64,000 nucleotides of DNA from Phycisphaerales bacterium (GTDB lineage: Bacteria > Planctomycetota > Phycisphaerae > Phycisphaerales > SM1A02), in the NCBI GenBank assembly GCA_022446965.1, contig JAKVBV010000001.1, positions 46,653 to 110,652 of the forward strand. The letters are read 5' to 3'. Position numbers and translations under genes: made by a program. Below the pieces are notes generated by a model. That model saw only the letters and a list, made by a program, of their open reading frames with translations. It searched no databases and was not told the DNA's origin. This document shows positions 34,293 to 45,580 of this stretch, in pieces; positions within the stretch are counted from its first letter, which is position 1, and each line of letters opens with the position of its first letter.

Positions 34293-37200
34293 GTGGGCTC
34301 GCGCCTGGAACCGTGTTCGCTCGTCATGACGGCGAAGTCGTGCTGCACACGGCCGAAGCCATCGTCAAGGGCACACTGGAGTGTGGCTGGCAAGTGAGCA
34401 CGCTCACGATCGCGTCGTCCGAAGCGACCACGGGTGTGTCGCAGCGGCTCGACACGGAACCAGTCCGTGCAGTCTTCGACGCGCACCGATTGGAGCTGCA
34501 TCAAGCGGACGATGCCGCTCGTGCAGTGCGACTTGGACGATGGGCTGCCGGACAAGGTGGATTGCACGTAGTTGTTGCCGCAGGTGCTGGGCATGTGCAT
34601 GCCTGGTTGGGCACGCTCGAGGCAACGTTGCCTCAAGGGGCTGGCCTGGCCATCATTGCCGAGGTTGATGCGAATGACCGGCCATTGGTCCTTGATTCGT
34701 CCTTCGCGACCTTGGAGCCAGGAAGCCCGGAGGCAGTCCGTGACGCTGTGGAAGCAGCGATGCGCATGAGCCGCGCTGCGGCGCAGCCGGTGGTCGTCGC
34801 ATTGAGCAGACAGATCATGCACTCAGGTGCGAGCGTGCAACTGCGCCCCAATCATGGTGACGAGCGACCTCGCACCGAGCAGAGCAAGGGCCGGTTGATT
34901 CGATGGGACCGGCAGGAGCCGCCACTTCGCATGGCGCGTCGGCTTGAGTGCAATGCATTTCGTGAACTGCCCAGCCCTGGAGAGACAGCGGCCGTGGGCG
35001 TGATCACTATGGGGCAGGCCGATGATGTGCTGCACCAGTTGGTGCGCAGTTGTTCGCCGCCGCCTCGGTTGCCAGTGCTTCGACTGGGCGTGAGCACGCC
35101 GCTTGATGAAGCAGCGGTAATCCGATTGCTGGAACGATGCCGCGATGTCGTGGTGATCGAGCCGTTGGGGATGAGCGTGGTGCACGACATTCGTGCCATC
35201 GCCGATGCCCGCCGCCAGGATGAGATCGGCGTGGCGTCCGTCAGCGCCTTGATCCTGCCGGATTCCGCAGCAGCCCTGGGTGCAGCCCTTGTGGATCTGG
35301 TGGACCTGCACAGTGATGATGGCCTCGTCCGTGTGGATCTTCCTGAGCCGCCCGATGTGCCGGCGCCTTCAACAGGGGCCGCTGCGATGCAGATCGCCGT
35401 GCGATCGCGGGTTCATCGTCTGCTTGTCGAGCACAGCGAGGCCAATGAATCGGTCCGACTGGAATTGGATGGCCAGGTGGTCGGCGAGCCACACGGTTCA
35501 CGCACATGCGTCGAGACGTGGACCGCCGGCGCCTTTCGTCGAGACGGTGCCGCCGCCGTGCGGCAATCGATCGATGCACGCCAGCCATGGCTGCATCTCA
35601 TTGCGGCGGGTGCACCGCCAAGTGGCGCCGCGGTGGAGCGGCTTGCGGCAGCCTTCGTGCCGCCGGATCTCGATACTCCGCCGATCGTGCAGCGAGTGCC
35701 GTTCGACGACAGCCCCAACTTCGCGCGGGCCGTGCACGAGGCGTTGCAGCGCGGTGGCGTCACCGTGTTGATCTGTGGTGATGTGGGTGTGCAGTGGGAC
35801 GCCGAATCGCGAGCACGACGTGCCATGGATGCGGATCGCATCGGCTTCCGACCACTGCAACGTGTGGTGCAGAGTGTCGATAGATTCTGCAATCCCTACC
35901 ACCTGCAAACGGCCGGCTGGGACGCCGCCACGATTGATCCACCGGTGCACGGTGCCTTCACTGTGGACACGATCGACGGCACGTGGAAGCCACGCTTGGC
36001 GTTCAGGATTCGGCCCCAGGCAGAGATGATCGAGGTGACGCGAACACGTCCGCCGCGGGTGGCCATTGATGGACCGCTTCCCGCGCCCGTGCCGGCCCAC
36101 GCGCAGTCACCTGTGTGGCGGGCGCACATCGCCGGGCTTCGTGGCCGGCTACCGGGGGTGGCAGGACGCGTGCTGGCCGCCGCCGGCAGCGCCATGGGGG
36201 TGCATGTGGACTGGCGGTGCGATCCGTCCGTCGCCACGGCTGGACGTCGAGGCTGGGTGCAGATCCGCTTTGAACATCGACCGGCGCAAGGGACCGCAGC
36301 AATCGCAGAGGGCCAAGCCGATCTGCTCCTAGCTGTGGACGGTGCTGGTGCAGCGCACGCTGCATCACAGCGACGGTTGTGCGACCCGGCGTCCACCCAT
36401 GCCGTCCTGGCCATGCAGGAAGACGATCCTGTTGCCCAGTGGTTCAGCCACGTGCTCCCCGGTGATCGATGCGTGCTGGCCGATGTTGAAGAAACGTGCC
36501 GCCGCCGATTCCACTCCGACCGGCTGGCGGACATGGTCCTGTTGGGCGTGGCATTTCAGTTCGGCTGGATTCCGCTCACTGTCGATGCCATGCATGCGGC
36601 GATGGGGCGGTTGGAAGAACGTGGTATCGCCCGAATCCAGGAGGCCTTTGACTACGGTCGACATGCGGCCTTGCAGCCAAGCCTGCTGTCGCCCGAGCGT
36701 ACGGCCAGCCCCATCGACACCCCAGTGCGCCGCGCCCGTCGCTGGGGGCTGTTGTCGCTCCGCACACCGCGAGGGGCTGGTGATCGACTTGGTGCGCTGC
36801 TTGACCGCACATTGCGGGCGCTGCCGGGGCTGGCACACACCGACGACGGTCGCGCCATGCGTGGCCTGCTGGTGGACGGACTTGCGGCGGCCAGCATCTG
36901 GGGTGGCATTGCCACGGCCGACAGCATGGCCAACGACGTGCTTGCCTTGTACACGTCCGATCGTGAGGACACGGGGCACGCGCTCACCCGCGCCGCGATC
37001 GGCCCGCTGGTCAGCACGCTCCTCATGCAGGATCCGATCTACGTGGCGCGAATGGCCGTGTCGCCCGGGCATCGGGCGGCGCTTCGTCGCGTGCTCGACG
37101 TGCGACCTGCCCGTGGCGACGTGATGGACATGCGGTATGTCACTCGATTCGAGTGCGTGATTGGTGACCGCAACATGAAGCTGGACGTGCGAACGAGCGA

Positions 37201-37459
37201 GTGGTTGGCTTGGATTGGTGTCGGGCTGGGTCGATTGGTGCCCCTGGCGTGGCGTGGGTCACCTCGACAGCGGGCCATTCGGACGGCTGTGCGGGGAATG
37301 GTGCAGCAGGCTACGACCGAAGCTGCCGATCGATATGACCATTGGCGTCATGTGCTGGAGGCCCTGCGTGAGGCGCAGCACAGTGGTGCACTGACAGCAA
37401 TGTCTGGCGATGATCTGCGGGCGCTGGCGCAGGTCAGCGACCCATCACCTCACGCTTGA
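34289..37459 (+). CDS. indolepyruvate:ferredoxin oxidoreductase-like protein, apparently without cofactor sites
   Basis: A 1056-residue soluble protein. The N-terminal 350 residues follow the plan of the alpha chain of 2-oxoacid:ferredoxin oxidoreductases (PVVVALSRQIMHSG, then RLECNAFRELPSPGETAAVGVITMG, then LPVLRLGVSTPLDEAAVIRLLERCRDVVVIEP). The segment 600-830 resembles the gamma-type domain (GRVLAAAGSAMGVHVDW, ADLLLAVDG, a late AFDYGRHAAL). The C-terminal part (LLMQDPIYVARM onward) looks like the C-terminal domain of fused indolepyruvate oxidoreductases. No CxxC-type iron-sulfur motif and no recognisable thiamine-diphosphate site is present, so it may not be an active oxidoreductase. The family call is by pattern only. 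It overlaps the HAD gene by four bases. Confidence 0.6.
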   Translation: MSGLAPGTVFARHDGEVVLHTAEAIVKGTLECGWQVSTLTIASSEATTGVSQRLDTEPVRAVFDAHRLELHQADDAARAVRLGRWAAGQGGLHVVVAAGAGHVHAWLGTLEATLPQGAGLAIIAEVDANDRPLVLDSSFATLEPGSPEAVRDAVEAAMRMSRAAAQPVVVALSRQIMHSGASVQLRPNHGDERPRTEQSKGRLIRWDRQEPPLRMARRLECNAFRELPSPGETAAVGVITMGQADDVLHQLVRSCSPPPRLPVLRLGVSTPLDEAAVIRLLERCRDVVVIEPLGMSVVHDIRAIADARRQDEIGVASVSALILPDSAAALGAALVDLVDLHSDDGLVRVDLPEPPDVPAPSTGAAAMQIAVRSRVHRLLVEHSEANESVRLELDGQVVGEPHGSRTCVETWTAGAFRRDGAAAVRQSIDARQPWLHLIAAGAPPSGAAVERLAAAFVPPDLDTPPIVQRVPFDDSPNFARAVHEALQRGGVTVLICGDVGVQWDAESRARRAMDADRIGFRPLQRVVQSVDRFCNPYHLQTAGWDAATIDPPVHGAFTVDTIDGTWKPRLAFRIRPQAEMIEVTRTRPPRVAIDGPLPAPVPAHAQSPVWRAHIAGLRGRLPGVAGRVLAAAGSAMGVHVDWRCDPSVATAGRRGWVQIRFEHRPAQGTAAIAEGQADLLLAVDGAGAAHAASQRRLCDPASTHAVLAMQEDDPVAQWFSHVLPGDRCVLADVEETCRRRFHSDRLADMVLLGVAFQFGWIPLTVDAMHAAMGRLEERGIARIQEAFDYGRHAALQPSLLSPERTASPIDTPVRRARRWGLLSLRTPRGAGDRLGALLDRTLRALPGLAHTDDGRAMRGLLVDGLAAASIWGGIATADSMANDVLALYTSDREDTGHALTRAAIGPLVSTLLMQDPIYVARMAVSPGHRAALRRVLDVRPARGDVMDMRYVTRFECVIGDRNMKLDVRTSEWLAWIGVGLGRLVPLAWRGSPRQRAIRTAVRGMVQQATTEAADRYDHWRHVLEALREAQHSGALTAMSGDDLRALAQVSDPSPHA

Positions 37460-38516
37460 GTTGGCCGCACGCTGCGGCGATGTCACGGCCGCGACTGGCC
37501 CGGATGTGGGTGTTCACGCCCGCATCACGCAATGTCTGCTGAAAAGCCCGCACGACACCATCCTGTGGCCGGGTGTAGGGCAACCCCGGAACTTCGTTGT
37601 ACCGAATGAGATTCACATTGGCTCGCATGCGGCGGCAGAGCGTCGCCAGGGTGCGGGCGTGATGCACACGATCGTTCACCTCGTGCAACAGGAGATACTC
37701 GATGGTGATCTCTCGGCCGGTACTGCGAAAGTAGCCCTCGCAGGCCCCGAGCAGATCATCGACAGTCGAGTACTCCGCCCACGGGATCAACTCCCGCCGC
37801 AGATCATCTGTCGGGGCGTGCAGGCTGAGGGCCAGCGTCACCGGGATGTCGAAGGTGCTGAACTTTTCGATGGCCGCAGGCAGACCGACCGTGGACACGG
37901 TGATTCGCCTCGCGCCGATGCCCATGCCCCAGGCCGCATTGAGCGTGCGAATCGCCCGCATCACCTGATCGGCGTTGGCCAACGGCTCTCCCATGCCCAT
38001 GAACACGATGTTCGTGATGCGGTCGCCGCCGGACATCCATGACAAGCGATGCGCCTGTTCCACGATCTGCCCGGCGTCAAGATTGCCTTCCACGCCATCA
38101 AGCCCCGAAGCACAGAACCGACACCCCACCGGGCATCCCACCTGTGACGACACACAGGCGGTGCGTCGTGCCTGCGTTGGGATCATCACGGTTTCAGTGC
38201 TGCGGTCGCCGTCTCGAGGCTGCAGCACTGGGAGCCCTTCGGCGTCATCGCGACGACGTGCGGCGTCCCAGCCGATGAGCAGTTTCACCGTGCCGTCCGT
38301 CGCGTCGGCTCGGCCCAACTCACCGCCGCGGTAGAACACCATCTCTTCCGCAAGCAACGTGCGGGTGTTCTTGGCGAGGTTGGTCATGGCCGCCGGGTCG
38401 ACCACCCCGTTGGCATAGACCCAGTTGAACACCTGGTCGCCCACGTGCCGTGGTAGCCCATAATCTGCACAGAACTGCGACATGGACTCTGGCGTCATGT
38501 CAAAGAAACTCAGCAC
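37434..38516 (-). CDS. rlmN: 23S rRNA (adenine-C2)-methyltransferase, radical SAM
   Basis: A 360-residue radical SAM enzyme starting at GTG that methylates A2503 of 23S rRNA and A37 of some tRNAs. The [4Fe-4S]-binding CxxxCxxC is at Cys128, 132 and 135 (CPVGCRFCASG); GMGEPLAN follows; and Cys350 near the C-terminus (AACGQL) corresponds to the methyl-carrying Cys of the family. Its 3' end overlaps the convergent upstream gene by 26 bases, and its start overlaps the ispH stop region by seven bases. Confidence 0.95.
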   Translation of the reverse strand: MLSFFDMTPESMSQFCADYGLPRHVGDQVFNWVYANGVVDPAAMTNLAKNTRTLLAEEMVFYRGGELGRADATDGTVKLLIGWDAARRRDDAEGLPVLQPRDGDRSTETVMIPTQARRTACVSSQVGCPVGCRFCASGLDGVEGNLDAGQIVEQAHRLSWMSGGDRITNIVFMGMGEPLANADQVMRAIRTLNAAWGMGIGARRITVSTVGLPAAIEKFSTFDIPVTLALSLHAPTDDLRRELIPWAEYSTVDDLLGACEGYFRSTGREITIEYLLLHEVNDRVHHARTLATLCRRMRANVNLIRYNEVPGLPYTRPQDGVVRAFQQTLRDAGVNTHIRASRGRDIAAACGQLKREVMGR

Positions 38517-39574
38517 GAGTCGTCGCCAGCGCTGATCGTGAGATCGACGACCGAATGTCGGATGCCATGGTCCGAGAGAAAAGTGTTCGTCGCGGCGATG
38601 TCATCCATCGTGATGCGGCGGCCGGCAGGGTCGACACCGCGACTTCGCATGAACTTCTTCAAGCTGCCGGGAAGACCGAACTCCACGCTTTCGTGGAACA
38701 CGTCATGTTGCTCCACTTCGCCACCGTGCTCCTCCACGAGCGAGAGGATGAGTTGTTGCACCAGATCTTCGGGCGCACTGGCGCCCGCTGTCACGAGCAC
38801 ACGGTGAACACCGTCGAGATCGGACGCATGCAATCCGCTCACATCATCGATAAGCATCGCGCGTGTGCCGGCCGTCTCAGCGATTTCGGTCAACCGCACC
38901 GAATTGGAGCTGTTCTGTGATCCGATCACGATCACGAGATCCGCCTTGGGCGCCAGCATGCGAACAGCCCGTTGTCGATTGGTAGTGGCGTAACAGATGT
39001 CCTCGCTGGGGGGCGCGTGCAGCGTGGGGAACTCCGCCTTGAGGGCTGAGATGATGCGATCAGCGTCATCGGTGCTGAGCGTCGTCTGCGTGAGGTAGAT
39101 GAGCTTGTCCGGGTCGTCGATCTGCAGATGGGGAATGTCTTCCGGACGTTCCACGATCTGAATGGCATCAGGCGCCTCGCCCTGGGTGCCGATCACCTCT
39201 TGATGGTCACGATGGCCCACGAGCAGAATCTGCCACCCGCGGGCGGCGTATCGAACGGCTTCGGCATGCACCTTGGTCACCAGCGGACACGTGGCGTCGA
39301 TGTCGATAAGCTCACGAGCGGTCGATCGGGCCCGGACTTGGGGTGACACACCGTGGGCGGAATACACCACGATGGCGCCCTCAGGCGCGTCTTCAATACG
39401 CTCGATGAAGGTGACACCCTGATCCTTGAATCGCTGCACGACGTGACGGTTGTGCACGATCTCGTGATACACGTAGATCGGTTCATCGGTGACGTCGAGC
39501 AGCTGATCGACCACGTCGATCGCCATGTAGACGCCTGCGCAGAACCCGCGTGGATTGGCCAGCAGCACCTTCAC
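38510..39574 (-). CDS. ispH: 4-hydroxy-3-methylbut-2-enyl diphosphate reductase
   Basis: A 354-residue iron-sulfur enzyme catalysing the last step of the non-mevalonate isoprenoid pathway, giving IPP and DMAPP. The three conserved cluster cysteines are visible: Cys12 in NPRGFCAGV, another in DATCPLVTKVH, and one in ICYATTNRQ. The TQTTLS and SQNSSNS motifs are also typical. The frame extends upstream, but a GTG at 39574 (KVLLANPRGF) gives the standard N-terminus. It overlaps rlmN, and the two are likely transcribed together. Confidence 0.95.
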   Translation of the reverse strand: MKVLLANPRGFCAGVYMAIDVVDQLLDVTDEPIYVYHEIVHNRHVVQRFKDQGVTFIERIEDAPEGAIVVYSAHGVSPQVRARSTARELIDIDATCPLVTKVHAEAVRYAARGWQILLVGHRDHQEVIGTQGEAPDAIQIVERPEDIPHLQIDDPDKLIYLTQTTLSTDDADRIISALKAEFPTLHAPPSEDICYATTNRQRAVRMLAPKADLVIVIGSQNSSNSVRLTEIAETAGTRAMLIDDVSGLHASDLDGVHRVLVTAGASAPEDLVQQLILSLVEEHGGEVEQHDVFHESVEFGLPGSLKKFMRSRGVDPAGRRITMDDIAATNTFLSDHGIRHSVVDLTISAGDDSC

Positions 39575-39605
39575 GATGGAGAGTCTAGCCCACCAAGTCG
39601 GTGGC

Positions 39606-41780
39606 TCAGTTCTTCCATCCCGCCGGGATGATGGGGGCCATCTCAACCGCTTGCTCCACTGGCGTGGCGCCGAGATGTTCCGCAAGGAAGGCCCACATGT
39701 CTGCCGTTTCGTCCAGCCGCATCGATGTGGGTTTGCCTGCACCGTGGCCAGCCTTTCGGGCGACTCGAATCAGGACCGGGGCGTCACCATCATGGGCCTG
39801 CTGAATTGCCGCTGCAAACTTGAACGAGTGGCCAGGGACCACACGGTCATCCGTGTCACCGGTGGTGATCAGCGTGGGGGGGTACGCAGTGCCGTGTTCG
39901 CAATTGTGATACGGCGAGTAGGCGTAGAGCGCCCTGAATTCCTCTTCCACGGCCGGATCACCGTAATCGGGTACCCATGCACGGCCGATGGTGAACTCGG
40001 GGTAGCGGAGCATGTCCATCACGCCCACAGCTGGGAGGGCGGCGCCGAAGAGGTCAGGGTGCTGTGTCATGCAGGCGCCCACGAGCAGGCCGCCATTGGA
40101 GCCGCCTTGAATACCCAGATGTTGAGGGCTGGTGTAACCGTTGTTCACCAGCCACTGCGCGGAGGCGATGAAGTCGTCGAATACGTTCTGCTTCTGCAGC
40201 TTGGTGCCCGCTTCGTGCCACGCTTTGCCGTACTCACCACCGCCGCGCAGGTTGGGCATCGCGAAGATGCCGCCCATCTCCATCCAGGCTAGGCGTGACG
40301 AGGAGAAGTAGGGCGTCAATGCGACGTTGAAGCCGCCATAGCCGTAGAGCAACGTGGGATTGGTGCCGTCGCGTTCCAGGCCTCGGCGATGTGCGATGAA
40401 CATCGGCAGCACCGTGCCGTCCTTGCTCTCCACGAACACCTGGCGAACTTCGTACTCGGCGGGATCAAAGTCCGCCGCAGGCGACCACCACTTGGTGGCT
40501 TCGCCCGTGTACACGTCGTACCGGAAGATCGAAGGGGGTGTGGTGAAGCTTGAGAAGCTGAAGAACGTCTCCGAGTCGTCCACGCTGCCGCCAAATCCAC
40601 CGGCTGACCCAATGCCTGGCAGCTCGACGTCACGCACGGTGGTGCCATCCATCGCGTGCACGCTCACTCGGCTGGTGGCATGTTCGAGCCAGTTGGCCAC
40701 CAGATGGCCGCCCACGTGTGAGACGCCTTGCAACAGTGCATCGCTGGCGGGGATCACGGTGGCCCAGCCCGCGTTGGGGTTGCTCATGTCGATGGCCACC
40801 AGTTGGTACGTGGGGGCATCCTTGTCCGTGCGGAAGAACAGCGTGTCGCCGTCATTGCCCACGAGCGACCATGCGTCGTCCCAATTGTCCACCAATGGTG
40901 AGAGGGGGCCGATGCCATTGCGAAGATCGCGGACATATACGCGGTCTTTGGAGCCACCTTTCCATGCCGCGACCACGAGCCAACGGCCGTCTTCCGTCAC
41001 GCGTGCATCCCAGCCCCAATCGGGATTGTCGTCATCCTTATGCACGAGCACGTCCTCAGATTGATCGGTGCCGGTGCGGTGGAACCAGAGCGACTGATTG
41101 AGGTTGCGACCGACCATGGCTTCGCCGGCGTCCGGCTCGGGAAAGCGTGCGTAGAAGAACCCGCTGCCATCGGGCAGCCATGCCGCGCCGGAGAACTTGC
41201 TCCAGCGGATGGTGTCTGGCAGCGTTTCGCCTGTTGCAAGATCGAGCACGTGCCAGGTCTTCCAGTCACTGCCGCCGGCAGACAGGGCATAGGCCATGTA
41301 TCGACCGTCCTCACTAAAGGACGTGCCTGACAAGGCCACCGTGCCGTCTTCGGAAAAGGTGTTCGGATCCAGCAGCACGCGGGGTTCGGCGTCGAGGCTG
41401 TCGAGCACGTACCACACGCTCTGATTCTGCAGGCCATCGTTGCGGGTGAGGTAGTACTTGTCGCCCGACTTGTACGGCGCACTCGACTTCTCGTAGTCCC
41501 ACAGTTGTTCCAATCGGGCCCGGATCGGTGCGCGTTGTTCGAGACCGTGGAGATACCCGAAGGTGACTTCGTTCTGGGCATCTACCCAGTCGGACACTTC
41601 CTGGTCTTCCCGCACGTCGTTCTCGAGCCAGCGCCAAGGGTCGGCGACTTCAGTGCCGTGATAGACATCGACGACATCAACGGTGCGAGACGGCGGCACA
41701 TCGGGGCCGGCGGTCGCCGAACCGATGAGAAGGCCGAGGGCAGGGAGAACAAGCGCGAACGGAATGGACATGCGATTCAC
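39606..41780 (-). CDS. secreted prolyl oligopeptidase (S9A family)
   Basis: A 724-residue exported peptidase with a signal peptide (MNRMSIPFALVLPALGLLIGSATA) that includes a positive n-region; a start at the ATG three codons later is possible. Residues about 30-440 form the beta-propeller domain and the rest the alpha/beta-hydrolase domain. The catalytic triad is visible: Ser in GGSNGGLLVG (near 558), Asp in DTDDRVVP (near 645) and His in KAGHGAGKP (near 680). It cleaves short proline-containing peptides, here likely in the periplasm or outside, and may feed amino acids to the hut and kynurenine routes nearby. Confidence 0.93.
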   Translation of the reverse strand: MNRMSIPFALVLPALGLLIGSATAGPDVPPSRTVDVVDVYHGTEVADPWRWLENDVREDQEVSDWVDAQNEVTFGYLHGLEQRAPIRARLEQLWDYEKSSAPYKSGDKYYLTRNDGLQNQSVWYVLDSLDAEPRVLLDPNTFSEDGTVALSGTSFSEDGRYMAYALSAGGSDWKTWHVLDLATGETLPDTIRWSKFSGAAWLPDGSGFFYARFPEPDAGEAMVGRNLNQSLWFHRTGTDQSEDVLVHKDDDNPDWGWDARVTEDGRWLVVAAWKGGSKDRVYVRDLRNGIGPLSPLVDNWDDAWSLVGNDGDTLFFRTDKDAPTYQLVAIDMSNPNAGWATVIPASDALLQGVSHVGGHLVANWLEHATSRVSVHAMDGTTVRDVELPGIGSAGGFGGSVDDSETFFSFSSFTTPPSIFRYDVYTGEATKWWSPAADFDPAEYEVRQVFVESKDGTVLPMFIAHRRGLERDGTNPTLLYGYGGFNVALTPYFSSSRLAWMEMGGIFAMPNLRGGGEYGKAWHEAGTKLQKQNVFDDFIASAQWLVNNGYTSPQHLGIQGGSNGGLLVGACMTQHPDLFGAALPAVGVMDMLRYPEFTIGRAWVPDYGDPAVEEEFRALYAYSPYHNCEHGTAYPPTLITTGDTDDRVVPGHSFKFAAAIQQAHDGDAPVLIRVARKAGHGAGKPTSMRLDETADMWAFLAEHLGATPVEQAVEMAPIIPAGWKN

Positions 41781-41833
41781 CTGTGGGTCAAGGGGGAATT
41801 CGACAGCCTACCGTGTGCAGAGCGCGGTGGTGT

Positions 41834-42655
41834 TCAGGCCCCCACGACGTCGGGCAATTCGAGCATCGGTGCGGTGAGTACGTCCACACCGTCTTCGGTG
41901 ATGAGGACATCGGCTTCGTAGTGTGCACTGCGGCGGCCGTCACTGGTGCGGATGGGCCACCCGCCGGCTTCGCCTTCGACATCGGCGGAACCGAGATTCA
42001 ACATTGGCTCGACCGCCACGAGCATGCCAGGCGTCCAGGTGCGGAACGCGTCAGGCCATTCGCCGGGCATGGTGGGCACCACGTTGCTCACGAAGGGCGG
42101 GCCATGCAATTGTCGTCCATAGCCGTGGCCACCGAGGCCGCGTACGAGGCTCATGCCCTCGTCGCGTTCCACGCAGTTCTGCACGGCGCGTGCCCAATCG
42201 ATCAGCGGCTTGCCAGGCGCGATGGCGGCCAGGCCATCGATGAGCGATTGGCGCCCCACGTGCAGCAGTCGTTGATCCTCATCACTGATGCCACCAAGGG
42301 CATAGGTCCATGCGGCGTCGCCGATCCAGCCCTTGTGCAACACGCCGATGTCCACGCTGAGAATGTCGCCTTCCACCAGCGGGTCGTCACTGATCAGATG
42401 CGTGCCATGGACCACAACGTCATTGGGGGACAGGCACGAATGGCTCGGGAACGGGGGATAGCCCGAGGCGCGATAGCGAAGAAAGGCGCTGCGGCTGTCG
42501 AGCTGATGCAGTGTGGTGGCGACGAAGTTGTCGACTTCGGCGAGCGTCACGCCCGGCCGCAGGAATCCCACGAGGGCATCGTGTACGGCGCAGACGCGAG
42601 ATGCCGCATCGCGAGCGCCCTGAACATCAGCCGGCTTCTTGACGAGGCTCTTCAT
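41834..42655 (-). CDS. map: type I methionine aminopeptidase
   Basis: A 273-residue metalloprotease that removes the initiator methionine. The ATG at 42655 overlaps the hutI stop (ATGA) and starts with MKSLVKKPADVQ; the longer open frame is not used. Metal ligands are visible in the usual order: Asp in ILSVDIGVLHKGWIGDAAWT, His in GLGGHGYGRQLHGPP, Glu in VAVEPMLNLG and Glu in YEADVLITEDG. It is the last gene after hutHUI, an unusual place for a housekeeping peptidase. Confidence 0.92.
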   Translation of the reverse strand: MKSLVKKPADVQGARDAASRVCAVHDALVGFLRPGVTLAEVDNFVATTLHQLDSRSAFLRYRASGYPPFPSHSCLSPNDVVVHGTHLISDDPLVEGDILSVDIGVLHKGWIGDAAWTYALGGISDEDQRLLHVGRQSLIDGLAAIAPGKPLIDWARAVQNCVERDEGMSLVRGLGGHGYGRQLHGPPFVSNVVPTMPGEWPDAFRTWTPGMLVAVEPMLNLGSADVEGEAGGWPIRTSDGRRSAHYEADVLITEDGVDVLTAPMLELPDVVGA

Positions 42656-43893
42656 TCCGGCCCTCCGACTTCGAATCGAGCTGGAGCGCCGTTCATGAGG
42701 AGCACCGGCGGCGGAGGCGGGGCGACTTCCCAACACACGACGCGCTCGTCATTGGTGTCGAGGATTTGCAGATTGGCCCGCATGCCAGGCGCGATCGCGC
42801 CGACTTCGTCTTCCAATCCAAGTACGCAGGCCGCGTTCCAGGTGGCGGCGCAGATCGCCTCGGCGGGCGAGAGGCCATTGCGCCGGCACGACAGTCCCAA
42901 CGCCATGCCCATGGATGGGCTGGGCGCCGAACCAGGATTGTCATTGGTGGCAACAGCGACCGCAGCGCCGGCATCGATCAATTGACGGCCGTCGGCCCAA
43001 CGTTGATCGACATGGAAGCCGCTTACGGGCAGCAACACACCGATCGTGCTTGACGCACCGAGTCGTTGGGCATCTTCGGGCGTGGTCGCTTCGAGGTGGT
43101 CCACACTCCGAGCGCCCAACTCCACAGCCAAGGGCACGCCACCGAGACTGTTGAACTGATCCGCATGCAGTCGTACAGGGCAGCTGAGGTCCACGGCCGC
43201 TTCGAGATAGCGCCGCGTGTCAGCCAACGACCAGGCGCCCGTCTCCAGGTAGACATCACACGGAATGCCGGGGAACTCGCTGGCCACTGCGGGCAGGGTT
43301 TCGGTGATCACTCGATCCACGAAGTTGTCGTCGTCAGGATCGATGGCGTGGGCGCCCAGGAACGTGCCGGTGATGAGGAGATCCGTCATCAACGAGGTAT
43401 CGTGGATGGCCCGAAGCATCTTCAGTTCCGATTCGGTCGTGAGCCCGTAGCCGGACTTCACCTCAAGCGTGCCGGTCGCCATGAGTCGATGGCGGCCGAT
43501 GCGCTCAAGCAGGTTTCGACTGAGCACCTCGACGGGCGCCTTTCGAACCGCACGCACCGTGGCCATGATGCCCCCGCCCGCGGCGAGGATGTCCAGGTAC
43601 GCGGTTCCTGCGAGCATGTGGGCCCACTCGTCGATACGGCTGCCGGCCCAACAGGCATGGGAGTGGCAATCCACCCACGCGGGCAATACTGCGCGACCCT
43701 CGCAATCGAGTGTGGCATCGGCCTGCGCGTCTTCAGGCGGGTCGCCTTCGCCCACTGCAGAGATGCGGGTGCCATCGATCGTGGCCCAGCCACGTTCGAT
43801 TACGCCCAGTGCGGACATGTCTGTCCCGTGGCGTGGCCCTTCGTGACCACCCAGCGTGACCAGGCGTGCATTGACCAGCAGAAGATCCGACAT
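42652..43893 (-). CDS. hutI: imidazolonepropionase
   Basis: A 413-residue amidohydrolase opening the imidazolone ring to give N-formimino-L-glutamate, the third step of histidine breakdown. The metal-binding HSH motif is in WVDCHSHACWAG, with further ligands in RLHADQF and DHLEA, and a late Asp in ATNDNPGSAPSPSM. Length is normal. It is separated from hutU by 16 bases and overlaps map by four. The enzyme for the last step (hutG or hutF type) is not in the window. Confidence 0.95.
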   Translation of the reverse strand: MSDLLLVNARLVTLGGHEGPRHGTDMSALGVIERGWATIDGTRISAVGEGDPPEDAQADATLDCEGRAVLPAWVDCHSHACWAGSRIDEWAHMLAGTAYLDILAAGGGIMATVRAVRKAPVEVLSRNLLERIGRHRLMATGTLEVKSGYGLTTESELKMLRAIHDTSLMTDLLITGTFLGAHAIDPDDDNFVDRVITETLPAVASEFPGIPCDVYLETGAWSLADTRRYLEAAVDLSCPVRLHADQFNSLGGVPLAVELGARSVDHLEATTPEDAQRLGASSTIGVLLPVSGFHVDQRWADGRQLIDAGAAVAVATNDNPGSAPSPSMGMALGLSCRRNGLSPAEAICAATWNAACVLGLEDEVGAIAPGMRANLQILDTNDERVVCWEVAPPPPPVLLMNGAPARFEVGGPE

Positions 43894-43909
43894 GCTTGAA
43901 GTGTAGCCC

Positions 43910-45579
<1,670 letters not shown>

Positions 45580-45580
<1 letters not shown>

